Below are positions 1 to 5,784 of a DNA stretch of 11,538 bases, piece by piece. The DNA comes from an uncultured Solirubrobacteraceae bacterium (GTDB taxonomy: Bacteria > Actinomycetota > Thermoleophilia > Solirubrobacterales > Solirubrobacteraceae). The notes under the pieces are model-generated. The model searched no databases. It saw nothing but the letters and a program-made list of their open reading frames with translations, and had not been told where the DNA came from. The stretch is from the NCBI GenBank assembly GCA_955652345.1, contig CATPBV010000116.1:1-11538 (forward strand), read 5' to 3'. The position numbers and the translations under genes are program-made. The number at the start of each line of letters is the position of its first letter. Position 1 is the stretch's first letter.

Positions 1-887
1 ATGCTTTGGCAGGTCAAACGCCCGGCTTCACCGGTGCGGACCTGTCAAACCTCGTCAACGAGGCCGCGCTGCTGGCGGCACGCAACGGCAAGCGCGAGAT
101 CACCCAGATCGAGCTCGAGGAGGGGATCATGCGAGTGATCGCCGGCCCCGAGAAGAAGACCCGGGTGATGAGCAACAAGGAGCGGCGGATCACCGCCTAC
201 CACGAGATGGGCCACGCGATCGTCGGGCACTACCTGCCCCACTCCGACCCGATCCACAAGATCTCGGTGATCTCCCGCGGACAGGCTCTTGGTTACACGA
301 TCGCCCTGCCCGGCGAGGACAAGTTCCTGACCACGCGCGCCGAGCTTCAGGACGCGATGGCGATGACGCTCGGAGGCCGCGCTGCCGAAGAGATCATCTT
401 CGGCGAGGTCACCACCGGCGCCTCGAACGACCTCGAGAAGGTCACCGCGACCGCCAAGCAGATGGTGATGCGGTTCGGCATGTCCGAGAAGCTCGGACCG
501 CGGGTGTTCGGCCACGATCACGGCCTGCCGTTCCTCGGCCGCGAGTTCAGCGCCGAGCCCGATTACTCCGACGAGATCGCCCGGGAGATCGATGACGAGA
601 TCCGCAGGCTCGTCGAGGCGGCCCACGTCCAGGCCAAGGAGCTGCTGACGTCACACCGCGACTCGCTCGAGAAGCTCTCGGAAGTCCTCGTCAAGCGCGA
701 GACGATCGAGAAGGAGCAGTTCGAGTCGCTGCTCGAAGGGCAGACCGAGGAGCAGGTCTTCGGCGCGGAGGCCCCGCCGCCGCCCGAGATCCCGATGCCG
801 CCGGCGGGTCAGGCGGAGCGCGCTCCTGGGCGCGACGCGCCGCGGCCGCTGCCGCGACCGGGTCTGGCTGGCGGAACCGCAGAGTAG
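1..887 (+). CDS. ftsH: ATP-dependent zinc metalloprotease FtsH, C-terminal part (5' end outside window)
   Basis: Membrane-anchored AAA+ protease that degrades misfolded membrane proteins and some short-lived regulators. Only the 3' part is present. The frame is open from base 3 with no real start; the TTG at 6 lies inside the conserved stretch TPGFTGADLSNLVNEAALL, the end of the AAA module. The M41 peptidase domain follows: the zinc motif HEMGH is at 201-215 (the family usually has HEAGH, so Ala is Met here), and the third zinc ligand is the Asp of SNDLEK at 429-431, in the stretch GGRAAEEIIFGEVTTGASND. The protein ends in a Pro-rich tail (APPPPEIPMPPAG onwards, about 40 residues). Such disordered tails are common in actinobacterial FtsH. 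The stop TAG (885-887) lies inside a 19-bp tandem repeat. In many Actinobacteria ftsH is followed directly by folE and folP; here that linkage is interrupted. Identity is very secure. Confidence 0.97.
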   Translation, partial: ALAGQTPGFTGADLSNLVNEAALLAARNGKREITQIELEEGIMRVIAGPEKKTRVMSNKERRITAYHEMGHAIVGHYLPHSDPIHKISVISRGQALGYTIALPGEDKFLTTRAELQDAMAMTLGGRAAEEIIFGEVTTGASNDLEKVTATAKQMVMRFGMSEKLGPRVFGHDHGLPFLGREFSAEPDYSDEIAREIDDEIRRLVEAAHVQAKELLTSHRDSLEKLSEVLVKRETIEKEQFESLLEGQTEEQVFGAEAPPPPEIPMPPAGQAERAPGRDAPRPLPRPGLAGGTAE

Positions 888-922
888 GACAAGCTCGCCC
901 GAATAGGACAAGCCCACCCGTC
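885..922. repeat. Tandem direct repeat, two 19-bp units, spanning the ftsH stop codon
   Basis: Unit 1 (885-903) begins TAGGACAAGCTCGCCCG and unit 2 (904-922) begins TAGGACAAGCCCACCCG. The first 17 bases differ at two positions. The first three bases of unit 1 are the ftsH stop codon. Unit 2 forms the outer left arm of the large hairpin at 905-969. It looks like a local duplication; no function is evident. Confidence 0.8.
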
Positions 923-969
923 TGGGCGCACTCAACTACAAGTGCGCCCAGACGGGCGCCGCTTGCCCT
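905..969. terminator. Long hairpin between convergent genes, probable bidirectional terminator
   Basis: The core is a perfect 16-bp inverted repeat: CCCGTCTGGGCGCACT (917-932), an 8-nt loop CAACTACA (933-940), and AGTGCGCCCAGACGGG (941-956). After a small internal loop, AGGACAAGC (905-913) pairs with GCTTGCCCT (961-969) with one mismatch, giving about 24 pairs in total. It sits between the ends of ftsH (887, plus strand) and the phosphoesterase gene (1002, minus strand), so it can end transcription from both sides. No T-run follows on either strand, so it is not a textbook intrinsic terminator; stem-loops without U-tracts are proposed as terminators in Actinobacteria. A dispersed palindromic repeat is the alternative. 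Confidence 0.65.
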
Positions 970-1001
970 CGGTGAAGCCCGGTGCGGGCGTGGGGGGTTG
1001 A

Positions 1002-2434
1002 TTAGCTGATACCGGTCGCGCGGGCTAGGGCGGTCCAGTGGGCTGCGCCTCCAGCCGGGGTCGCCCCTTCGGTAGGTGAAGTCGGGAGCGGGGGGTTGAT
1101 GCCTTGGGCGTGGCAGGCGGCGATCCCGGGGCCGAGCGGGGGTGCGGGTGCCAGCGGCGGGGGCTTGGCGAAGGATGGCCGGCTGAAGTCGAAGTAGTCG
1201 AGCATCGGGTCGGCGTTTGCGTCGCGGAATGTCATCGCGGGCAGATTCCACTTGCGCTGAATGAAGGCGGTCATCGACGTGTGGTCCTGGACCACGCGCG
1301 ACACGTAGCCACGGCGCGCCCAGGGAGAGACGACGATGATCGGCACCCTGAACCCGTACCGGTCGTAGCCGGCGTGCACGCCGCCGGGGCCGATCATCGG
1401 CGGGATCGAGTCAGGCTTGATCGCGCGCGGTGGCGGCACGTGGTCGTAGTAGCCGCCGTTCTCGTCCCAGGTCAGGAAGATCACCGTGCGGTTCCAGGTC
1501 GGGGCGTTCATCAGCGCGTGCATCACCCTGGCGACGAACTGCTCGCCGACCTGAATGTCCTGCGGGGTCTCCTGCGAGGTCGTGAAGTAGTGGGGGTCGA
1601 CGAAGGTGAATTGGGGGAGCCTCCCGGCGGCGACGTCGACGTAGAACTGAGCCATGTGGTGCTGGCGCGCCAAATGTCCGGGCGCGGACGGGACCCCGGG
1701 GAACAGTGCCCAGCTGGGAATCTGCTGGAAGTAGTTGCCGTAGCTGATCTTGTGCGCGTCGAAGCGGTCGTAGATCGTCCCGTTTGCGGCCGGAGTCGCG
1801 AGCGTGATCGGGATCGAGGTGGTGATCATTCCCGACGCAGTCCCGGCGAAGAAGAACCGCCGGTTTGGGTACGTCGGTGCCAGCACGGAGCAGAAGTAGC
1901 GATCGCCGATCGGGAAGTGCTTGGCCAGTGAGTAGGTGAACGGCAGGTCGTGCTTGTCCCAGTAGAGCATCGCGGACGGGCCGCTGGCGCGGACGAATCC
2001 GCCATTCCGTCCGCCGTCGAAGGACTGGTGGCTCGCGTCCCACGCCTGACTGGGCTCAGAGTTCAGCTGGCATGGCGAGGTCGCGTGCCGGGCAAAGACC
2101 TTATGGCCATTGATGTCCCGGTTGTAGTTGACGGGGTGCCCTCGCCGCACCGTCAGCCCGTCGAGCGTCTCGCGCCCGCGGACTTGGTGGGGGACCATCC
2201 CAAGGAAGTTGTCGAACGAGTGGTTCTCCATCATCAGCACGACGATGTGCTTGATCTCGGGCATGCTGGCGTGCCCGGCTGGCAGGTGGGGGAACGGCAG
2301 GCTGTCGGGGCGGCGCAGGTGCGTGTGCGCCACAGGTCGGGCCCAGGCTGGCAGCGCCCCTGCCGTCACGGTCGCGACTCCGGCGCCGGGGCCGCTCCCA
2401 GCAGCGTGCGGCGGGTAACTCTTGCCTCGGTCAT
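1002..2434 (-). pseudogene. Secreted phosphoesterase (phospholipase C/acid phosphatase family), apparent frameshift in the Tat signal
   Basis: Metal-dependent phosphoesterase of the family holding bacterial phospholipases C and AcpA-type acid phosphatases (Pfam PF04185). The continuous frame runs from GTG 2369 to TAA 1002 (455 aa). Family blocks in order: KHIVVLMMENHSFDNFLG (metal-site E and N), LAPTYPNRRFFFAGTASG (region of the catalytic Thr/Ser), FVDPHYF, FLTWDENGGYYDHVPPP (metal-site D, E, H), GFRVPIIVVSPWARRG and DHTSMTAFIQRKW. The catalytic domain looks complete, followed by a Pro-rich tail. The likely start is ATG 2434, with AGGGGAGG (2444-2451) 9 nt upstream. It begins MTEARV-TRRTLLGAA, a twin-arginine motif, but stops after 22 codons. 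The hydrophobic stretch and AxA cleavage site (VTAGALPAWA) lie in the main frame. Adding one base at the G4 run 2388-2391 (C4 on the coding strand) joins them into a 477-aa Tat-exported protein. This may be a sequencing error, a true mutation, or a cytoplasmic enzyme started at GTG 2369. The substrate cannot be told. Confidence 0.85.
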
Positions 2435-2443
2435 TGCAGCGGG

Positions 2444-2451
2444 CCTCCCCT
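2444..2451 (-). promoter_or_regulatory. Strong ribosome binding site deciding the phosphoesterase start
   Basis: On the minus strand the sequence reads AGGGGAGG, then 9 nt, then ATG (2434-2432). This is the best Shine-Dalgarno match in the window. It points to ATG 2434 and not GTG 2369 as the original start, which supports the frameshift interpretation. Confidence 0.75.
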
Positions 2452-2473
2452 CTAGCGGCGTTGCAGGGCGGAA

Positions 2474-2502
2474 CATATAGCGGCGGCGGCCACGGGGGTG
2501 AA
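2474..2502 (-). promoter_or_regulatory. Candidate promoter for the phosphoesterase gene
   Basis: On the minus strand, TTCACC (2502-2497) and TATATG (2479-2474) are separated by exactly 17 nt, resembling -35 TTGACA (4 of 6) and -10 TATAAT (5 of 6). Transcription would begin near 2467, leaving a leader of about 33 nt that contains the strong ribosome binding site. The AT-rich -10 stands out in very GC-rich surroundings. This is inference from spacing and sequence only. Confidence 0.4.
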
Positions 2503-2562
2503 TCGGTCCGGAGTCGGTCCCGATCGCCCGCTCGTCGCTACCCAGCGCGACACGGCGTGACG

Positions 2563-2670
2563 CTTCACCACCGCTTGGCCGACCTCGCGACCGAGGTCGA
2601 GGCGACCACGATCCACGGTGGGGCGAGCGAGATTCAGCGGGAGATCATCGCCAAGGCGCTGGGGTTGTAA
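2563..2670 (+). pseudogene. Relic of an acyl-CoA dehydrogenase gene (C-terminal end)
   Basis: The last 36 codons before TAA (2668-2670) read LHHRLADLATEVEA followed by TT-IHGGASEIQREIIAKALGL. The second part matches the C-terminal signature of acyl-CoA dehydrogenases (IYGGTSEIQRNIIA...LGL, just before the stop). The first part resembles an interior segment of the same family (FQALRHRLADMATEIEA), normally about 100 residues further from the end. The two pieces are fused directly, as expected for a gene that has lost its middle. Upstream of 2563 the frame stays open to 2422 but is low-complexity Arg/Ser-rich with no recognisable family sequence. No catalytic Glu or FAD-binding region is present, so it cannot encode a working enzyme. 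The family call rests on about 35 residues. Confidence 0.65.
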
Positions 2671-2772
2671 GCCAGCGACCTTGAACGCTCAGGTGTAACG
2701 GCAACAACCTCCAATGAAGGGGGCGGTTTCGGGCTTCCGGCGGCTCTTGATCCCTGTGGCCGCTCGAAATCG

Positions 2773-2790
2773 TGTGCACAACGCGTCACG
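2773..2790 (-). repeat. 18-bp element, copy 1 (inverted)
   Basis: The plus strand reads TGTGCACAACGCGTCACG, so the minus strand reads CGTGACGCGTTGTGCACA. It differs from each of the other two copies at 2 of 18 positions. It faces copy 2, and together they could form an 18-bp stem with two mismatches around a 19-nt loop. Confidence 0.8.
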
Positions 2791-2809
2791 GGCCGGGGCT
2801 GACGGGACG

Positions 2810-2827
2810 CGTGACGCGTCATGCACA
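2810..2827 (+). repeat. 18-bp element, copy 2
   Basis: Reads CGTGACGCGTCATGCACA. It matches copy 3 at 16 of 18 positions and the reverse complement of copy 1 at 16 of 18. It lies head-to-head with copy 1. Confidence 0.8.
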
Positions 2828-2869
2828 AATGACGTGCGTAGCACGGCAGACGCGCCCGCGGATACGGCG

Positions 2870-2887
2870 CGTGACGTGTTATGCACA
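2870..2887 (+). repeat. 18-bp element, copy 3
   Basis: Reads CGTGACGTGTTATGCACA, in the same orientation as copy 2, with copy starts 60 bp apart. The ATG at 2881 belongs to this element, an argument against using it as the start of the following small membrane protein gene. Confidence 0.8.
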
Positions 2888-2945
2888 CAGAATCGCCCTC
2901 TTCGTCGGACAGTTTCCGCCGATCCAGCGGCTGTGGAGCTCGCGG

Positions 2946-2951
2946 TAACGT
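2946..2951 (+). promoter_or_regulatory. Candidate -10 box for a leaderless folate operon transcript
   Basis: TAACGT fits the actinobacterial TANNNT -10 pattern and ends 7 nt before the GTG at 2959. With this spacing transcription would start at or next to the start codon, giving a leaderless mRNA, which is common in Actinobacteria. No good -35 is visible. A purine-rich GGAAGG (2952-2957) is too close to GTG 2959 to act well as a Shine-Dalgarno sequence. Confidence 0.35.
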
Positions 2952-2958
2952 GGAAGGC

Positions 2959-3252
2959 GTGAGCGAGGCTCCCCGCCGCACCCGCGTGCTGCTCGCCGCC
3001 ACTCGCCTCTGGCTTCCAGTGGGGATCGCGGCTGCCGGCGTCGTCCTGGTCGTCGCTGGGCAGGCTCGCAGCGGCAGTGGCCTGAATGACTCGCTTGCCG
3101 CCGTCGGGGTCGCGCTGATCATCACGGCGCTGATTGTGTGGATGATCAACTGGATGTTCCGGCTGAGCGTGCAGAGCAACCGCGACCGCGAGCGCGAGGA
3201 GGCCGCCCGGGATTACTTCACCCGACATGGCCGGTGGCCGGACGACTCATGA
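2959..3252 (+). CDS. Small two-helix membrane protein, first gene of the folate operon
   Basis: 97 residues, function not recognised. After a short basic N-terminus (SEAPRRTRVL) come two hydrophobic segments, about residues 17-34 (LWLPVGIAAAGVVLVVAG) and 46-67 (LAAVGVALIITALIVWMINWMF). A charged cytoplasmic tail rich in Arg and Glu follows (SNRDREREEAARDYF), ending HGRWPDDS. Both ends are predicted to face the cytoplasm. The stop TGA (3250-3252) overlaps the ATG of folP (3249-3251) as ATGA, so the two are probably translationally coupled, and this is the best evidence that the gene is real. GTG 2959 is chosen because the earlier in-frame ATG 2881 lies inside a repeated element; GTG 2950 is also possible. 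It shows no match to other proteins of this cluster that I know. Confidence 0.75.
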   Translation: MSEAPRRTRVLLAATRLWLPVGIAAAGVVLVVAGQARSGSGLNDSLAAVGVALIITALIVWMINWMFRLSVQSNRDREREEAARDYFTRHGRWPDDS

Positions 3253-4115
3253 CCGAGTTTCGCGTGATGGGGGTGGTCAACGTGACTCCCGACTCGTTCT
3301 CCGATGGAGGTCTGTACCTGGACCGCGACGCCGCGCTCGCGCACGCCCGTGAGCTCGAGCAGCAGGGCGCCGCGATTCTGGACATCGGCGGGGAATCGAC
3401 CCGGCCGGGTGCCGCGCCGGTGGCGGAGGAGGAAGAGCTCCGTCGGGCGGTGCCCGTGATCGCGGCGCTGTCGCAAGGCGGCGGCCGCGCTCAGATCTCG
3501 ATCGATACCTCCAAGGTGGTCGTCGCGCGGGCGGCGCTCGAAGCCGGCGCGACGCTGGTCAACGACGTGACGGCGTTCCGGGGCGATCCGGAGATGGCCG
3601 AGCTGGTCGCCGGCACCGGCGCGGACTGCTGTCTGATGCACATGCTCGGACAGCCGCGGACGATGCAAGAGGATCCCCGCTACACGGACGTAGTCAGCGA
3701 GGTCGCGGCCTTCCTCGAGGAGCGGATGGCGTTTGCGATCGCGCATGGCGTCCCCGAGGAGCGGATCATGCTCGACCCGGGGATCGGCTTCGGGAAGACG
3801 CTCGAGCACAACCTCGAGCTGCTCAGACGGCTTGGAGAGATCGTGGCACTCGGCCGCCCTGTGGTGGTCGGGACCTCCCGCAAGTCGTTTCTCGGCCGCC
3901 TCACGGGTCGCGACGTAGGCGACCGAGTGCCCGGGACGATCGCCACGAACGTGCTCGCATATCTGGCCGGCGCGCGGGTGTTTCGAGTCCACGACGTCGC
4001 TGCGGTCCATGACGCCCTCACGGTGACGGCTGCTACGGTCAGCGCGCCATGGAGGAGCCCGACGAGTACGACGAGGCAGACGACGCCGAGGAAGAGCGCT
4101 CCGAGCCCGAGGTAG
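3249..4115 (+). CDS. folP: Dihydropteroate synthase
   Basis: Condenses 6-hydroxymethyl-7,8-dihydropterin pyrophosphate with p-aminobenzoate to give dihydropteroate; the target of sulfonamides. 288 residues, a TIM barrel with all signature blocks: NVTPDSFSDGG (11-21), DIGGESTRPGA (45-55), ISIDTSK (83-89), VNDV with Asn105, LDPGIGFGKT (175-184), GTSRKS (208-213) and RVHDV (246-250). The start ATG overlaps the stop of the upstream membrane protein gene by 4 nt; an earlier in-frame start at 3138 would only add sequence read out of frame from that gene. The core ends near residue 262. The last 26 or so residues are a Ser/Thr/Arg-rich tail encoded where folB begins in another frame, so the two genes overlap by 67 nt. 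Second gene of the 2959-5760 operon. Function is secure. Confidence 0.97.
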   Translation: MTEFRVMGVVNVTPDSFSDGGLYLDRDAALAHARELEQQGAAILDIGGESTRPGAAPVAEEEELRRAVPVIAALSQGGGRAQISIDTSKVVVARAALEAGATLVNDVTAFRGDPEMAELVAGTGADCCLMHMLGQPRTMQEDPRYTDVVSEVAAFLEERMAFAIAHGVPEERIMLDPGIGFGKTLEHNLELLRRLGEIVALGRPVVVGTSRKSFLGRLTGRDVGDRVPGTIATNVLAYLAGARVFRVHDVAAVHDALTVTAATVSAPWRSPTSTTRQTTPRKSAPSPR

Positions 4116-4468
4116 CGATCGAGATCAGCGGCCTGTCGCTGTTCACCCACGTCGGGGTGACCGAGGCGGAGCGGCAGGTCGGCCAGCGGCTGCTGATCGA
4201 CGTTCGCATCGACGTTGGGCAGTGCGACGCGACGGTGACCGACCGGATCGAGGACACCGTCGACTACGGCGAAGTGTGCGAGGCGATCTATCTCGTGGCC
4301 CAGCAACGCTCGTACAAGACGCTCGAGCGCCTGTGCTCGGCAGTCGCCGACCGGCTGCTCGATCGCTACGACGTACAGGGCGTGTGGGTCAAGGCCGCCA
4401 AGCCCGAGCCGCCATTGCCGCTGCCGGTGAGCGAGGTCTCCGTCGAGGTGTGGCGCGAAGCCGAGTGA
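4049..4468 (+). CDS. folB: Dihydroneopterin aldolase with an acidic N-terminal leader
   Basis: Converts 7,8-dihydroneopterin to 6-hydroxymethyl-7,8-dihydropterin and glycolaldehyde. 139 residues against about 120 for the family; the extra part is an N-terminal run of about 22 residues that is mostly Asp and Glu (MEEPDEYDEADDAEEERSEP). The domain proper starts at VAIEISGLSLFTHVGV. Expected active-site positions are present: Glu41 in TEAERQVGQ, Tyr73 in DTVDYGEV and Lys118 in VKAAKPEPPLPLP. The family works as an octamer of ring tetramers. The first 67 nt overlap folP in a different frame. No other ATG or GTG allows a shorter complete domain, and no clear ribosome binding site precedes 4049, so coupling to folP translation is likely. 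It ends in a GTGA overlap with folK. Confidence 0.95.
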   Translation: MEEPDEYDEADDAEEERSEPEVAIEISGLSLFTHVGVTEAERQVGQRLLIDVRIDVGQCDATVTDRIEDTVDYGEVCEAIYLVAQQRSYKTLERLCSAVADRLLDRYDVQGVWVKAAKPEPPLPLPVSEVSVEVWREAE

Positions 4469-4968
4469 CCCGCGCGGTCGGCTATCTCGGACTCGGGTCG
4501 AACGTCGGAGATCGCCTGGCGAACCTGGAGCACGCGATCACCGCACTCGAAGGGCATGACGTTCGAGTGCTGGCCTCCTCCTCGGTGTACGAGACCGAGC
4601 CGGTCGGCCTCGTGCTCGATCAGCGCGATTTCCTGAACGCCTGCGTGCGGATAGAGACCGAGCTCGGTCCCGAGGAGCTGCTTGCTGCTTGCAAGCAGGC
4701 CGAGCGGGAGCTCGGCCGCGAGCCGGGCGGCCCCCGTCACGGTCCCCGGCCGATCGACGTCGACGTGCTGCTGCTGGGCGCGCTCGAGCATCGCGCCGAG
4801 CGCCTGGTCCTGCCGCATCCGGAGGCGAGCTCGCGGCGGTTCGTGCTTGTGCCCCTGCTCGAGCTCGATCCCGCGCTGACGTCGCCGGACGGTTCGTCGC
4901 TCGCGGACTCGCTCGCCTCGCTGGGTCCTGGCCAGGAGGTCCGCCGGGTCGCGCCGCCGCTGGTGTGA
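4465..4968 (+). CDS. folK: 6-hydroxymethyl-7,8-dihydropterin pyrophosphokinase (HPPK)
   Basis: Transfers pyrophosphate from ATP to 6-hydroxymethyl-7,8-dihydropterin, making the substrate of FolP. 167 residues from a GTG start whose last two bases are shared with the folB stop (GTGA, 4465-4468). Family blocks: GYLGLGSNVGDR (6-17), SSVYETEPVG (39-48), DFLNACVRIET (55-65), RPIDVDVLLLG (95-105) with the two Mg-binding Asp residues 98 and 100, and LVLPHPEASSRRFVLVPLLEL (the His-containing substrate loop). Length is normal. An earlier start at 4222 in the same frame would run back through folB and is not credible. FolB, FolK and FolP together give three consecutive steps of the pterin branch. Confidence 0.96.
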   Translation: MTRAVGYLGLGSNVGDRLANLEHAITALEGHDVRVLASSSVYETEPVGLVLDQRDFLNACVRIETELGPEELLAACKQAERELGREPGGPRHGPRPIDVDVLLLGALEHRAERLVLPHPEASSRRFVLVPLLELDPALTSPDGSSLADSLASLGPGQEVRRVAPPLV

Positions 4969-4973
4969 GAGGG
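4967..4973 (+). promoter_or_regulatory. Ribosome binding site of coaX
   Basis: GAGAGGG, starting within the folK stop codon, lies 7 nt before the ATG of coaX (4981). It is one of the few clear plus-strand Shine-Dalgarno sequences in this operon and it confirms the coaX start. Confidence 0.6.
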
Positions 4974-4980
4974 TTCTGGC

Positions 4981-5760
4981 ATGTTGCTTGTGGTCGACGT
5001 CGGCAACACACAGACCCACTTCGGAGTGGTCGAGCTGGGCGACGAGCCCGTGATCAGTGAGCACTGGCGTTTCGCGACTGTGCCCGAGTCGACGGGTGAC
5101 GAGCTCGGGGCCACGCTCGCGAACCTGCTGGCCCTCCGCGGGCTGTCGTTCGCCGACGTGGATCACTCGATCGTGTCCTCGACGGTTCCGGAGCTGGTGG
5201 AGCAATGGGTCGCGATGGCTATGCGCTACCTCGGCCACGAGATGCTGACGGTTGGTCCCTCGATCCGCACAGGGATGCCGATCCGGATCGACAACCCCTA
5301 CGAGGTCGGCGCGGACAGGCTGGTCAATGCGGTTGCTGCGTACGAGCGGGTGAAGGGAACCTGCGTGGTGGTCGACTTCGGCACCGCGATCACGTACGAC
5401 GTGGTTTCCTCAGCCGGGGAGTACCTGGGCGGGATCATCACCCCGGGCGCCGAGATATCGATCGATGCGCTCTACGAACGCGCCGCCAAGCTCCCGAAGG
5501 TTGAGCTCGCCGAGCCGCGCTCGCTGATCGGCAAGTCGACTGTCGATGCGATCCGCAGCGGGATTGTCTACGGGTTCGCCGGCCAGGTCGACGGGATCGT
5601 CCGCCGGCTCAGGGCGGAGCTCGGTGCCGGCACCACCGTGATCGCCACCGGCGGCCTGGCAGCGGCGCTCGTGCCGTTCGTGCGCGAGGCGATCGACGAG
5701 GTCGACGACCTGCTCACGCTGACCGGGCTGCGACTGATCTGGGAGCGCAACCGGGACTAG
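4981..5760 (+). CDS. coaX: Type III pantothenate kinase
   Basis: Phosphorylates pantothenate, the first step of coenzyme A synthesis, in the cytoplasm. 259 residues, normal for the family. Signature blocks: LLVVDVGNTQTHFGV (2-16; Asp6 and Asn9-Thr10 of the phosphate-binding loop), NPYEVGADRLVNAVAAYE (105-122, with GADR and the catalytic Asp112), VVVDFGTAITYDVV (129-142), GEYLGGIITPG (146-156) and IATGGLAAAL (221-230). The start is supported by GAGAGGG 7 nt upstream. It lies 12 nt after folK, so it is the last gene of the same operon. In the classical actinobacterial order panC and panD lie between folK and coaX; both are absent here. The gene ends 24 bp from the convergent acetyltransferase gene, with only a weak 4-bp stem (5769-5781) between. 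Confidence 0.96.
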   Translation: MLLVVDVGNTQTHFGVVELGDEPVISEHWRFATVPESTGDELGATLANLLALRGLSFADVDHSIVSSTVPELVEQWVAMAMRYLGHEMLTVGPSIRTGMPIRIDNPYEVGADRLVNAVAAYERVKGTCVVVDFGTAITYDVVSSAGEYLGGIITPGAEISIDALYERAAKLPKVELAEPRSLIGKSTVDAIRSGIVYGFAGQVDGIVRRLRAELGAGTTVIATGGLAAALVPFVREAIDEVDDLLTLTGLRLIWERNRD

Positions 5761-5784
5761 CACCCTCCGGGCTGGTCGCCCTCG

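Larger units (their letters stand above)
2671..2958. other. Non-coding gap carrying repeated elements upstream of the folate operon
   Basis: About 290 bp without a convincing gene. Short open frames here, such as one from 2714 on the plus strand and two on the minus strand, show no family sequence. The notable content is three 18-bp elements at 2773-2790, 2810-2827 and 2870-2887, plus a degenerate fourth match (TGACGTGCGTAGCAC, 2830-2844). The last 13 bases contain TAACGT (2946-2951), a possible -10 box for the operon. The part 2671-2772 shows nothing I can name. Confidence 0.6.

Noticed and set aside
201..215. FtsH zinc motif HEMGH in place of HEAGH as a loss-of-function sign
   Set aside because: Both His and the catalytic Glu are intact; the changed position only needs to tolerate a non-ligand side chain.
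991..1101. Direct repeat of GGGGGGTTGAT near 993 and 1091, possibly a duplicated 3' end of the phosphoesterase gene
   Set aside because: Only about 11 bp match exactly in a G-rich region; the flanking similarity is too weak to separate from chance.
1104..1931. 275-codon plus-strand frame within the phosphoesterase gene
   Set aside because: The minus-strand frame carries all phosphoesterase signature blocks; this one has none.
2773..2887. Small CRISPR array
   Set aside because: The repeats are 18 bp, one is inverted, the spacing is uneven (19 and 42 bp between copies), and no cas genes are present.
2881..2958. ATG 2881 as the start of the small membrane protein
   Set aside because: The ATG is part of a repeated 18-bp element, has no ribosome binding site, and the added 26 residues are low-complexity Ser/Arg sequence.
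2714..2962. 82-codon plus-strand frame across the repeat region
   Set aside because: It runs through all three repeated elements, has no recognisable family sequence, and ends inside the following gene.
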